From contig DCAK01000115.1 of the NCBI GenBank assembly GCA_002311925.1, positions 1-22,659 of the forward strand: DNA of 22,659 nucleotides. Reading direction: 5' to 3'. The notes below the pieces were generated by a model that was given only the letters and a program-made list of their open reading frames with translations, searched no databases and had not been told where the DNA came from. Both the position numbers and the translations under genes were made by a program. Shown one piece after another: positions 6,501 to 13,858 of the stretch (positions are counted from its first letter, which is position 1; each line of letters begins with the position of its first letter). This stretch comes from Planctomycetes bacterium UBA1135 (GTDB lineage: Bacteria > Planctomycetota > UBA1135).

Positions 6501-6837
6501 AACAGTCTTTTCGAAGATTCTCTCCGGTGAAATCCCAGCGGACATCGTTTTCGAGGACGACCAGGTGCTGGCCTTTCGCGACAACAATCCCAAGGCCCCG
6601 ACTCATGTCCTGGTCATTCCCCGCAAGCCCATTCCCAGCATCGCCGAAACTTCTGATGAGGACCGCGAGCTCCTGGGGCATTGCCTCCGCGTCTGCGCCA
6701 GGGTCGCCGAGGATGCGGGAGTGAGCGAGGACGGTTACCGCATCGTCGCCAACATTGGGAGTCACGGGGGCCAAACGGTCTTCCACCTTCATTTCCATGT
6801 CCTCGGGGGGCGCCGGATGACCTGGCCCCCGGGGTGA
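6493..6837 (+). CDS. HIT-family (HinT-like) nucleotide phosphoramidase/hydrolase
   Basis: A cytoplasmic histidine-triad protein of 114 residues, the normal length for the HinT branch, which hydrolyses AMP-lysine or AMP-phosphoramidate type substrates. The signature 'GGQTVFHLHFHVLGG' carries His98, His100 and His102, with His102 the expected nucleophile. Other family marks are 'FSKILSGEIPADIVFEDD' at the start, 'AFRDNNPKAPTHVLVIPRKPI' and 'YRIVANIGSHGGQ'. The ATG at 6493 overlaps the Trm112 gene by 8 bp, so the two are probably co-translated. No Shine-Dalgarno is apparent. It is followed after 7 bp by a sigma factor gene whose ribosome site overlaps this gene's stop codon. Confidence 0.95.
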   Translation: MTETVFSKILSGEIPADIVFEDDQVLAFRDNNPKAPTHVLVIPRKPIPSIAETSDEDRELLGHCLRVCARVAEDAGVSEDGYRIVANIGSHGGQTVFHLHFHVLGGRRMTWPPG

Positions 6838-6844
6838 ACCCGCT

Positions 6845-7384
6845 TTGACCTCCCCCGTGGATTTCTCCAAGACCCTCCAGGACCTGGAGGCCGCCCGGGC
6901 CGGGGACGCGTCGGCGGCCGAAGAACTCTGGGATCGTTACTGGGAAAAACTGGTTCCCGCCGTCCACATTCGAATGGACCCGGAAATGCGGGACAGGGTC
7001 CAAACCGTGGATGTGGTGCAAAGCGTTTTCCTCGAGGCGGTCAGGGAGGCTGAACAGAGAAGCTTCGCCTCCGAAGCCCAATTCCGAGCCTGGTTGAATG
7101 CGCTCGTGGGAGAGAAGGTTCGCCGGCACAAGGAGATGGCGGAGGAAAAGGGCGGGGAAGCACCCGACCTTTCCGGCACCATCCTCGAGGAGTTCAGCCA
7201 ACTCGACAGCATGGAGGTCGCCCTTGGCCGGCTTTCACCCGAGGAGAGGGAATTAATCGTCATGCGCTATTTCGAGGACCTCGACGATTCTGAAATCGCC
7301 GACAAGTTGGGCGCCCCCCAGGAAGAGGCGGCCCGGCGGGTCCAGAGGGCGGTGGCCTCTCTCGCCCGGGAAATGGACGCCTAG
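6845..7384 (+). CDS. ECF-type RNA polymerase sigma factor, Planctomycetota-like
   Basis: A 179-residue two-domain sigma factor. Residues about 15-95 form region 2 ('AARAGDASAAEELWDRYWEKLVPAV', 'VQTVDVVQSVFLEA'). Residues about 128-176 form region 4 with a helix-turn-helix ('LSPEERELIVMRYFEDLDDSEIADKLGAPQEEAARRVQRA' in outline). The 'D-VVQSV' wording of region 2.2 is like the sigma factors expanded in Planctomycetota. The TTG at 6845 is chosen because GGTGA (6833-6837), containing the HIT stop, lies 7 nt upstream; GTG at 6857 is an alternative. No anti-sigma gene adjoins, so control may be by a kinase, by expression or by a distant partner. Its stop shares a CTAG with the convergent Clp gene. 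Confidence 0.85.
   Translation: MTSPVDFSKTLQDLEAARAGDASAAEELWDRYWEKLVPAVHIRMDPEMRDRVQTVDVVQSVFLEAVREAEQRSFASEAQFRAWLNALVGEKVRRHKEMAEEKGGEAPDLSGTILEEFSQLDSMEVALGRLSPEERELIVMRYFEDLDDSEIADKLGAPQEEAARRVQRAVASLAREMDA
7381..7384. other. Shared CTAG double stop, sigma factor / Clp ATPase
   Basis: CTAG provides TAG for the plus-strand sigma factor (7382-7384) and TAG for the minus-strand Clp gene (7381-7383). This is the second of three such junctions in the window. Confidence 0.9.
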
Positions 7385-9594
7385 GGCTTGGGAGCCAGCT
7401 GAATCCGCCCGTCCGAGGCGGTGGCCACCAATCCCCCCTGAAGTCCTTCCCGGCGAAGAAGTTCCTCGGCCAGGGGCCTTCGAAGGAGACTGTCCACCGC
7501 CCTTTCCAGGGAGCGGGCCCCGAATTGGGGGTCCACGCCCGCTTCCAGGAGAAGCTCCTTCGCCTCATCTTCCACTTCGAGCGCCACCCCCTGGATGGCG
7601 GCGCGCTCGGCAAGGTCGGCCAGGAGACGGTCAAGGATGAGGGCAAAGTGTTCCCTCTTCAGGGGCTTGAAGGCAAGAACCGCGTCGAGGCGGTTGACGA
7701 ATTCCGGGCGCAGAACCTCGGCGAGACGAGTTCGGAGATTCTCGCCGCCGTCTCCGCTGGCTGACTCTTCGTCCCCTCCAAAGCCGATGGGGTCGGTTGG
7801 CCCCTCAGCTAACAAGTTGGAGGTCAGGATGATGATGCAGTTTCTGAAATCCACTTCCCGTCCACTCGCTGAAGTCAGGCGCCCCTCGTCGAGAAGGGGA
7901 AGGAGAAGGTCGAACAAGTCGGGATGAGCTTTCTCCGCCTCGTCGAAGAGGACCACCGACCATGGGTTCTTGAGAACGGAGGTGACCAGGGCGCCCTCCT
8001 TGCCATGGCCCACGTAACCAGGGGGTGCTCCGAGAATGCGGGCCACCGAGTGAGCCTCGGAATATTCCGCCATGTCCACCCTCACTAGCTTGTCGGGACT
8101 CCCGAAGACTTCTTCCGCCAAGGCCTTCGCCAGTTCGGTCTTCCCCACCCCTGTCGGGCCGGAAAAGAGAAGGGTGGCCAGGGGTCGCCTCGGGTCGGAC
8201 ACCCCGGCTCTGCCTGCCCGGACCGCTGCGGCGGCGGCCGAAACCGCTGCATCCTGGCCGACCACCTTCCGGGCCAAGTTCTCTTCAAGGTCCAGAAGTT
8301 CCCGCGCCTCCTTTTCGTGAACCCGGTCCAGGGGGATCCCCGTCAAGCGCGCGATGGCCCGGGCGACATCCTCCCCTCCTATTGAAGGGACCCCGTCGCC
8401 TCCCGCCTGCTCGAGGTCCTCCCCCGGGCCCAGCCCGGCAAGGACCGCGGCGGCGCAAGCCTGGTCGACCGCGTCGAGGCTCTTTCCAGGAAGACTCCCT
8501 TCCGTGACATGGCGGCGGGAAAGGGCCACGGCTGCCTCGAATGCCGAAGCCTGGATGGAAACCCCGTGAAACTTTTCCAATTCCTCCTTGTGTGCCTCCA
8601 TTACCAAAAGGGAAGTCTCCTCGCTGGGCTCCTCGAGCTGAATGGCCTCCAGGCCCTCGCGGAGCCCGGGAAACCGCGACGCCATTTCGGCCTCCCCCCG
8701 AGGAGTCGCCGTGGCCAGGATCCGTGACCCCTTCCTGCCCAAATTGGCCTTGAGGGCGTGGGCCAACTCCTCCCCTGACCCCCCCCCAAGGGCTTGGTCC
8801 AGGTCATCCAGGAAGAAGACCGCCTTCCCGTCAGCCATTTCCTCGAAAAGCGCCTGCACTCTTTCTTCCACCTCGCCTCTTCCTTGAGCTCCTGAAAGGA
8901 TGTCCCCCCATTCCGGCGCCAAAATCGCAAGGCCCTTCAGCGCTCCTGGGGCCTTGTCCGATTCCAGGAAGGCTGCCAAGCCCTCCACGAGACTTGTTTT
9001 TCCACATCCTGTTTCCCCCACCAGGAGGACGTGATTCTTGCCCTTGCGAGCGAGAATGGTGGCGACCTCCAAAATTTCCTCCTCGCGGGGGACGATGACT
9101 CTTTTTTCAGGGGCCGAGGCAGAAGGCCCGGAGGTCCACCCGGATTCCACGGCCTCGGCAGCTTCCCGCGCCAGGGCCCGGCTTCCAGGCACTCCGCGAC
9201 CACTGAGAGCGTCCAGCATTCTTCCGGGCACGGAGCGGCGGTCGGCGGTGGCTGCGGCAAGAAGGTGAAGGGGCCCGACTCCGGCGGCGCCGGTTCGGGC
9301 GGCGACCAGGGCAGCCGTGGCAAGGACCCTCTCCAGCCTCGGGGTTGGGGTTCCCCTCGGAGCCCCTTCTTGTCCACGGGCGCGAAGCCAGGTTCTCAAG
9401 GTGGAAGACAGTCTCCCCCTTTCCAGTCCGGCGGCCCGAAAAACCGTCGACGATTCCGCGCCGCCCGCCTGGACCAGGGCAAGGAACAGGTGCTCCACCC
9501 CCAAAAAAGCCTGCCCCAATTCCCCCCTTTCCCCTTCGGCCAACCGGACGATTTCGGCGCCGGCCTTGGACAAGGGGGAGAGGTCCATGGTCAT
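7381..9594 (-). CDS. ClpA/ClpC-like double AAA+ ATPase with degenerate first ring
   Basis: A 737-residue Hsp100 protein: Clp N domain (about 1-145), AAA D1 (about 165-385) and AAA D2 (about 435-735). D2 is intact: Walker A GPTGVGKT (479-486), pore loop GYVG (526-529), Walker B VVLFDE (Asp551, Glu552), Arg635 in 'VNRLD' and sensor-2 'GARSLERA'. An IGF tripeptide (603-605) sits where ClpA and ClpX carry their ClpP-docking loop. D1 keeps Walker A GETGCGKT (193-200), but Walker B ends DD (263-264) instead of DE, the pore loop reads AQGRG rather than AKYRG, and the RR before the strand of the arginine-finger region is not evident. There is no ClpC/ClpB coiled-coil M domain. It starts at ATG 9594 in an ATGA overlap with the FHA gene; the longer upstream ORF is that gene's region in another frame. 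Probably a specialised unfoldase for ClpP or a stand-alone remodeller. Confidence 0.92.
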   Translation of the reverse strand: MTMDLSPLSKAGAEIVRLAEGERGELGQAFLGVEHLFLALVQAGGAESSTVFRAAGLERGRLSSTLRTWLRARGQEGAPRGTPTPRLERVLATAALVAARTGAAGVGPLHLLAAATADRRSVPGRMLDALSGRGVPGSRALAREAAEAVESGWTSGPSASAPEKRVIVPREEEILEVATILARKGKNHVLLVGETGCGKTSLVEGLAAFLESDKAPGALKGLAILAPEWGDILSGAQGRGEVEERVQALFEEMADGKAVFFLDDLDQALGGGSGEELAHALKANLGRKGSRILATATPRGEAEMASRFPGLREGLEAIQLEEPSEETSLLVMEAHKEELEKFHGVSIQASAFEAAVALSRRHVTEGSLPGKSLDAVDQACAAAVLAGLGPGEDLEQAGGDGVPSIGGEDVARAIARLTGIPLDRVHEKEARELLDLEENLARKVVGQDAAVSAAAAAVRAGRAGVSDPRRPLATLLFSGPTGVGKTELAKALAEEVFGSPDKLVRVDMAEYSEAHSVARILGAPPGYVGHGKEGALVTSVLKNPWSVVLFDEAEKAHPDLFDLLLPLLDEGRLTSASGREVDFRNCIIILTSNLLAEGPTDPIGFGGDEESASGDGGENLRTRLAEVLRPEFVNRLDAVLAFKPLKREHFALILDRLLADLAERAAIQGVALEVEDEAKELLLEAGVDPQFGARSLERAVDSLLRRPLAEELLRREGLQGGLVATASDGRIQLAPKP

Positions 9595-10013
9595 CCCTCG
9601 GGTCGGTCGGGAAGAATCTCGACCAAGGTGCGGCCCAGGGTGAAACGAACTCCCGGAGCGACCGGAATCGGGGAATTCACTCTTTGGGACCCCAGGAAGG
9701 TTCCGTTCGTGCTTCCCAGGTCTTCGAGCCAAAGGAGCCCCTCCCTTCGCTCCAGCTTGGCGTGGCGGGTGGACACCCGGGAATCTTCAGCCAGGACCAG
9801 GCCGCACTCCTCCCCTCGGCCCAGAAGCAAGGCGCTCCCAGTGGAAAAATGAACCAGGCCGTCCATCGGTCCCCCCAGAACTTCCACCTGAAGGAGGCCC
9901 CCCTCGTCCGCCAAATCCGGGGAAATGGGTTCCGGTCTGGGCTCGACGACTGTTCGGGCCGGAGCAGCCTCCGCCTTCCTCCCTTCTCGGCCCATTCCGT
10001 CGGAATGGATCAT
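9591..10013 (-). CDS. FHA-domain protein (phosphothreonine-binding)
   Basis: A 140-residue protein with a flexible N-terminus rich in Arg, Glu and Pro (1-38) and one FHA domain (about 40-135). The phosphopeptide-binding residues are present: Gly65-Arg66, Ser81, Arg83-His84 and 'GSTNGT' (100-105). It should bind phosphothreonine proteins made by Ser/Thr kinases; the threonines of the N-terminal tail could be kinase sites as in GarA-type proteins. No kinase is in the window. The start is ATG 10013, which overlaps the FIST stop in ATGA; the longer in-frame extension upstream lies within the FIST gene. Its own stop overlaps the Clp start in a second ATGA. It may act as an adaptor feeding phospho-marked substrates to the Clp ATPase; that is inference from context. 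Confidence 0.9.
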   Translation of the reverse strand: MIHSDGMGREGRKAEAAPARTVVEPRPEPISPDLADEGGLLQVEVLGGPMDGLVHFSTGSALLLGRGEECGLVLAEDSRVSTRHAKLERREGLLWLEDLGSTNGTFLGSQRVNSPIPVAPGVRFTLGRTLVEILPDRPEG

Positions 10014-11188
10014 GATTCCGACTCCTCCTGGATGAAAAGTCCCAGGCTGGCTGAAAACCCGTGAATATGAGGGCGACCGCAAACCGGACCGATTTCCCCG
10101 GCCGCGAACATTCCGGACACCGGCGCTTCGGGAAAGAATCGCTCCACGATTTCCACATCATGGTCGGCGCGACCGAAAAGCGGGAGCCCACGCCCGGTGC
10201 ATGAAAACAGAAGGGCCCCCACGGGGTCGGCATGGAACCCGCTCTCCAGGCCGAGGATCTCTTCGAGTTCCTGGTGCGCGGTGTTCGCATCCCGGGTGTG
10301 GAACTGCATCATCGAACCCTCCTCCACGAAATCAGCCACCGAAACCGTGCCAGTGGACGAATCCACACCCATCACGCCGCGCACCAGGAATCCGCCGGGC
10401 TTCCCCTCGCTCAACCCCTTTTCCGCCTGAATTCCCACATGGGGGGAATTGGCGAAGGTCCGCCGCTCCGACTCCTCCAGGCCCTGGACCACCTTGGACA
10501 ATCCCTCGTAGGCGGGAAGCCCCCCGAGCTCGTAGATGACATTCTTCTCGCTTCGGGTGACAAGAAAGGGAGGGCCGATGGCGCGGCACCCTTGGGAAAG
10601 AACGGGGGCCAGGCGAACCCCCCCCTGCACCACGAAACCAACGGCCCCCGAAGTGTGTGCCGAACTCCCCTCCAGCAGGATGTTTCCGCCGGAGCGGTCG
10701 GCTCCGCTCGCGAGCCCTCCCACGATGGGTGGATACCGTTCGGCTTTCCGGAGGGATGCGAAAAAAGGGTCCAGGGGGAATGTGAAGGGGTCGGCGAGCA
10801 GCACCACGCCGGCCTCCGGACCCACATCCGGCCAACCCTTGACGAAGCCCCCGTCCTCGTCCAATTCGAGGTGAAAATCCTGAACCTTGGACCCGGGAAA
10901 CTTGGCCGCCCAGATTGAAATAGCCGGGCCGCCCTGGAGCTCGTGGCCTCCTCCAATGACCCCCGCGGCGGTGCATCCCGCCACGGATTCTGCCTGGAGT
11001 TCACCGCCAAGCGCCTGCAGGACCTCTTCCCCTCGTTCTCGGTGGTGAGGGGAAAGAAAGGCGATGGCGATGTCCGGGTGGGGGCCCATCCGGCCCAAGA
11101 GATTTTCCACCGCCTCTTCCAGGGCTTCCCGCGTATCCGAACGCGTGCTTGCCACTGCGGCAACCTGTGCTTGGCCCGGAATCTTCAT
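10010..11188 (-). CDS. FIST-domain sensory protein (FIST_N plus FIST_C)
   Basis: The 392-residue protein matches the stand-alone FIST layout: an N-terminal FIST domain (about 1-200; 'CTAAGVIGGGHELQGGPAIS', 'GVVLLADPFTFP', 'PIVGGLASGADRSGGN') and a C-terminal FIST_C domain (about 220-385; 'FLVRGVMGVD', 'QFHTRDANTAHQELEEIL', 'GALLFSCTGRG'). It ends in the hallmark 'PVSGMFAAGEIGPVCGRPHIHGFSASLGLF'. FIST domains are predicted small-ligand sensors, amino acids being the usual suggestion, coupled to signalling outputs. No transmembrane segment or catalytic output domain is present, so the output may be the FHA and Clp proteins encoded in ATGA overlaps downstream. The ATG at 11188 (MKIPGQ) is chosen; an AAAGGAG lies too far upstream (22 nt) to serve it. 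Confidence 0.9.
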   Translation of the reverse strand: MKIPGQAQVAAVASTRSDTREALEEAVENLLGRMGPHPDIAIAFLSPHHRERGEEVLQALGGELQAESVAGCTAAGVIGGGHELQGGPAISIWAAKFPGSKVQDFHLELDEDGGFVKGWPDVGPEAGVVLLADPFTFPLDPFFASLRKAERYPPIVGGLASGADRSGGNILLEGSSAHTSGAVGFVVQGGVRLAPVLSQGCRAIGPPFLVTRSEKNVIYELGGLPAYEGLSKVVQGLEESERRTFANSPHVGIQAEKGLSEGKPGGFLVRGVMGVDSSTGTVSVADFVEEGSMMQFHTRDANTAHQELEEILGLESGFHADPVGALLFSCTGRGLPLFGRADHDVEIVERFFPEAPVSGMFAAGEIGPVCGRPHIHGFSASLGLFIQEESES

Positions 11189-11249
11189 GACTTTCTTGCG
11201 GAGTTGAACGCTCCTTTGGAAGTATGGCCCCTCCAGACAAGGCCCGCCA

Positions 11250-11864
11250 TCAATCCCCTTGGGATGGCAAAATTCCCTCGAAACCGCTGGAGGGATCGAA
11301 ATCATCCGGAGCATCGGGGTCGAAAAACCCGAGCTCGCGCACTCCCAGAGCTTCGAGCCTGTAGAGATCGTTGACTAGGCCGTCTTCGATTTCCCAGACC
11401 ACTGAAAGGGGGCCCGTGACTTCGAGGGTGTTGTAGGTGTAGTCCAGGCCCTCGTCTCCCGGGACCTCCACCAGGACGATTTCATTCATCCGCGGGGGGC
11501 TGCCGAAACAGCAACCCCACAGGCTGCGGACCATGTGGAATTTTCGAATATTTTCGAAATCCACGTCCGGAAGCATGAAGCCCCGGATGGACACCACCCG
11601 CCCCTCCAAGGCGAGGACATGGGGGGGAAAGGGTTGTGCCGAGGTTTCGTCAAGTTCCCATGCCCCGAGAAAATCCATGTCGAGGGGGATTGGGTCCTCC
11701 ATGGTGCCGGCGTGCTGAAGAGCCGCCAGAACCCGGTCGTCATACATTTCGGGGTCGGCCTCGGAAACCAGGTTGTCCGTTCGGACCTCGAGCCGCGGCT
11801 CGGGGGCTTCCTTTCCGCAGCCCACCAGCAGGGCCAGCACCATGAGGGGCGGAAGGACTTTCAA
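11250..11864 (-). CDS. DUF3299-type lipoprotein
   Basis: A 204-residue predicted lipoprotein. The signal MKVLPPLMVLALLVGC has a good lipobox (LVGC, lipidated Cys16), followed by an acidic linker. Residues about 85-170 hold the DUF3299-like core: 'LALEGRVVSIRGFMLPD', 'FHMVRSLWGCCFGSPPRMNEIVLVEV' and 'YTYNTLEVTGPLSV', with a Cys pair (118-119) and 'GSPP' as in that family. I chose the TTG at 11864 because GGGGGGA lies about 6 nt upstream, the product gains a basic residue before the signal, and TTGA overlaps the permease stop. In Pseudomonas a DUF3299 protein accompanies an ABC ATPase and FtsX permease in a zinc-regulated operon (recalled as PA4063-PA4066), so it is likely a periplasmic partner of the two upstream genes. 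Function is otherwise unknown. Confidence 0.72.
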   Translation of the reverse strand: MKVLPPLMVLALLVGCGKEAPEPRLEVRTDNLVSEADPEMYDDRVLAALQHAGTMEDPIPLDMDFLGAWELDETSAQPFPPHVLALEGRVVSIRGFMLPDVDFENIRKFHMVRSLWGCCFGSPPRMNEIVLVEVPGDEGLDYTYNTLEVTGPLSVVWEIEDGLVNDLYRLEALGVRELGFFDPDAPDDFDPSSGFEGILPSQGD

Positions 11865-13150
11865 GAAATTCCCCCCAACTTGTCCGCCGCTTGCGCCCGG
11901 TAGGCCCCCCATGCCGGGATGAGGCCGGCGATGGCTCCAACAACCGTCACCGCCAGCACCAGGCCCGCCTCCTCAAGTCCGAAGGAGGGGGAAACGACGA
12001 TTCCAGTTCGGGCCCGAAGAAATTCAGCTGCGAGGAGGAGGCCGGCGCCCGAAAGGACCAGACCCAGAAGGGCCCCTGCGGCGGCCACCACCGCGGCCTC
12101 GCCACTCACAAGGCCAAGGAGGGCGCTTCGGCTCGCGCCGAGCGCACGCAGAAGGGCGAATTCACGGCTCCGGGAGGCCATCGTGTTGGAAAGAGCCACC
12201 GCCACCCCTGCAAGGGCCACGACAAGGACCAACAGGGCGATGACCCATAGAGCCCTGTCCAGCCCGCCCACCAAGGAGAAGAGTCGTTGAATCTCGTCGG
12301 CCGGGCGCACCACCTGGGCGTCATGACGCGCATTCCATGCCGCGTAAAGTTGCAGGGAATAAAACCCGGGCTTGCTTCGCACGAGAACCGCGCTCAGTCC
12401 TCGGGGGTCTCGCGCGCCACCCTCCCTGGCGACATCCGGAGCGTGCCCCTCCATGGCGTAATAGGCCGCGGCGGGGACGAAAATCGCGCGGTCCAAGGGG
12501 GTCCCCGTCGGCGCAAGGATTCCCACCACCTCGGTCTCGGCGTCCTCGTGGACTTTTCCCCCTTCGGCCACGTCGTGACTGGGGTGAAAATGATCCCCCA
12601 CCACCAGGTTGGTTCCCTGGGCTGCTTCGAAGCCGAGAACGGCAGTGAACACCTCGGCGTGGTTGTCGGAGTGCCCCTCCTCGCCATCGTCCAGAGAACG
12701 GTGGAAGGCGACCAGGTCGGAGCCTGAAAAGCTGAACGGTCCTCCCTTCAAAAATTCCAGGCCGGGCCCGGGGCCGAGGTCAACCTTGGAAAAAAGGGCG
12801 TCGGTCGTGCCCACCACCCGGTGCCCGCCGAAGGAATCACCCAAGGCCAGAGGAATTGCCCATTGGACTCCGGTCGAAGATTCGATTTCAGGGAAAAGAG
12901 CAAAAGGGACATTCCCGGGGCTCCTCCCCATGTGATAGAGGGCGTTCAGGGTGAGTTCGAGCGGAGAGCCCTTCGCCCCGACAAGCAGATTGCAGATTCC
13001 AGCGGTCCTCTGGAAGCCAGCCTCGCCGGCGCGGCGCACTTCCCCCACCGCAAGAAAGAGGGCCACTCCCAGGGAAACGGAAAGAGCTGTCAAGGCCGCG
13101 GCCACGGGACGGCGGCGGATGTTCCGGACAATCAATGCGGCCGGCTTCAT
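11861..13150 (-). CDS. FtsX/MacB-like ABC permease
   Basis: A 429-residue inner-membrane protein with the MacB/LolE layout: one membrane segment after the N-terminus ('AAALTALSVSLGVALFLAVG', about 16-35), a large periplasmic domain (about 36-290), then three C-terminal segments ('ALWVIALLVLVVALAGVAVALS', 'AAVVAAAGALLGLVLSGAGL', 'AGLVLAVTVVGAIAGLIPA' region). The FtsX motif 'REFALLRALGASRSAL' precedes the penultimate segment. Such permeases act by mechanotransmission rather than ordinary transport: lipoprotein release, export of periplasmic substrates or hydrolase control. The ATG at 13150 overlaps the ATPase stop (ATGA); the long in-frame extension to 13948 is a shadow of the ATPase gene. Its 3' end overlaps the lipoprotein start in TTGA. 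Confidence 0.9.
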   Translation of the reverse strand: MKPAALIVRNIRRRPVAAALTALSVSLGVALFLAVGEVRRAGEAGFQRTAGICNLLVGAKGSPLELTLNALYHMGRSPGNVPFALFPEIESSTGVQWAIPLALGDSFGGHRVVGTTDALFSKVDLGPGPGLEFLKGGPFSFSGSDLVAFHRSLDDGEEGHSDNHAEVFTAVLGFEAAQGTNLVVGDHFHPSHDVAEGGKVHEDAETEVVGILAPTGTPLDRAIFVPAAAYYAMEGHAPDVAREGGARDPRGLSAVLVRSKPGFYSLQLYAAWNARHDAQVVRPADEIQRLFSLVGGLDRALWVIALLVLVVALAGVAVALSNTMASRSREFALLRALGASRSALLGLVSGEAAVVAAAGALLGLVLSGAGLLLAAEFLRARTGIVVSPSFGLEEAGLVLAVTVVGAIAGLIPAWGAYRAQAADKLGGIS

Positions 13151-13797
13151 CGCAATTCCTCCATGGAGATCGAGCGGTCCATGGCGGAGCCCACGCTCGG
13201 GTCGTGGGTCGCGCAAATCACGGTGACGCCCTCCTTGCGGGAAGTGTCCAGAATGAGTTCCAGGACTTGGGCGGCCCGAGCGGGGTCGAGGCTTCCGGTG
13301 GGTTCGTCGGCCAAGAGAACCTTGGGGCGGTTGATGAGCGCCCGGGCGAGCGCGACTCGAGCCTTTTGACCGACCGACAATTCCGACGGCTGATGGCCCA
13401 GGCGATCTTTCAGGCCGAGAGCGGAAAGAAGCTGGTCCACGCGAGCCCGGTCGGGGGGGCGTCCTCCGAAAGTGGCCCCGAGTTCGACATTCTCTCTCGC
13501 GCTGAATCCTTCCAAGAGGTGGTGGGTCTGGAACAGGATGCCGATGTTCCGCGCCCGGTGGCGGTCGCGCCCCGCTTCGCTCAACCCGGCCAGGTCGACC
13601 TTCGCGACCTCCACGATACCGGAATCGGGAAGCCTCAATCCTCCAAGGACATTCAGCAGGGTGGTCTTTCCCGAACCGCTTTCGCCGAGAATCGCCACGC
13701 TTTCTCCCTCCGCCACGGACCATGAATCCACGGCGAGAATGGGCTGGTTTCCCGGTGACCCGGGAAAGCTCAGGCGGAGGTCCTTGAGGTGAATCAT
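13147..13797 (-). CDS. ABC ATPase, LolD/MacB family
   Basis: A 216-residue ATPase of the LolD type, the partner of the FtsX-like permease. Motifs are Walker A GESGSGKTT (38-46), Q-loop 'ILFQTHH' (Gln90), signature LSVGQ (130-134), Walker B VLLADEP (Asp154-Glu155) and H-loop ATHDP (His178). The signature has Val where LSGGQ has Gly, a tolerated but uncommon change. The 'ADEPTGSLD' wording is typical of the MacB/LolD/FtsE group. The ATG at 13797 (MIHLKDLRL) gives the canonical N-terminus; 16 more in-frame residues are possible upstream but run through the promoter region. TATTCT (13820-13815) is a candidate -10. It is the first gene of a minus-strand run that may extend to the Clp gene at 7381. 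Confidence 0.93.
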   Translation of the reverse strand: MIHLKDLRLSFPGSPGNQPILAVDSWSVAEGESVAILGESGSGKTTLLNVLGGLRLPDSGIVEVAKVDLAGLSEAGRDRHRARNIGILFQTHHLLEGFSARENVELGATFGGRPPDRARVDQLLSALGLKDRLGHQPSELSVGQKARVALARALINRPKVLLADEPTGSLDPARAAQVLELILDTSRKEGVTVICATHDPSVGSAMDRSISMEELR

Positions 13798-13858
13798 GGC
13801 GAAAAGGCCCGGATAGAATACGGGGCCCTGCGGGGACATCCCCATCCCCAGAAGCCAG
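13798..13858. promoter_or_regulatory. Divergent promoter region, ABC ATPase / beta-oxidation gene
   Basis: A 61-bp gap with a small AT-rich island at 13811-13820. On plus it reads TAGAAT (13814-13819), on minus TATTCT (13820-13815), so back-to-back promoters may overlap here. Leaders would be about 10 nt for the ATPase gene and about 30 nt for the plus gene. No convincing -35 or palindromic operator, including a Zur-like AT-rich dyad, is seen. Confidence 0.35.

Noticed and set aside
7381..9594. Type VI secretion ClpV/TssH, suggested by an FHA neighbour
   Set aside because: No other Tss gene is present, the M domain is missing, and an IGF loop like that of ClpP-binding unfoldases is present instead.
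13798..13858. Zur operator for the ABC-FtsX-DUF3299 operon
   Set aside because: No AT-rich dyad of the Zur type is visible; the proposed zinc link rests only on gene content.
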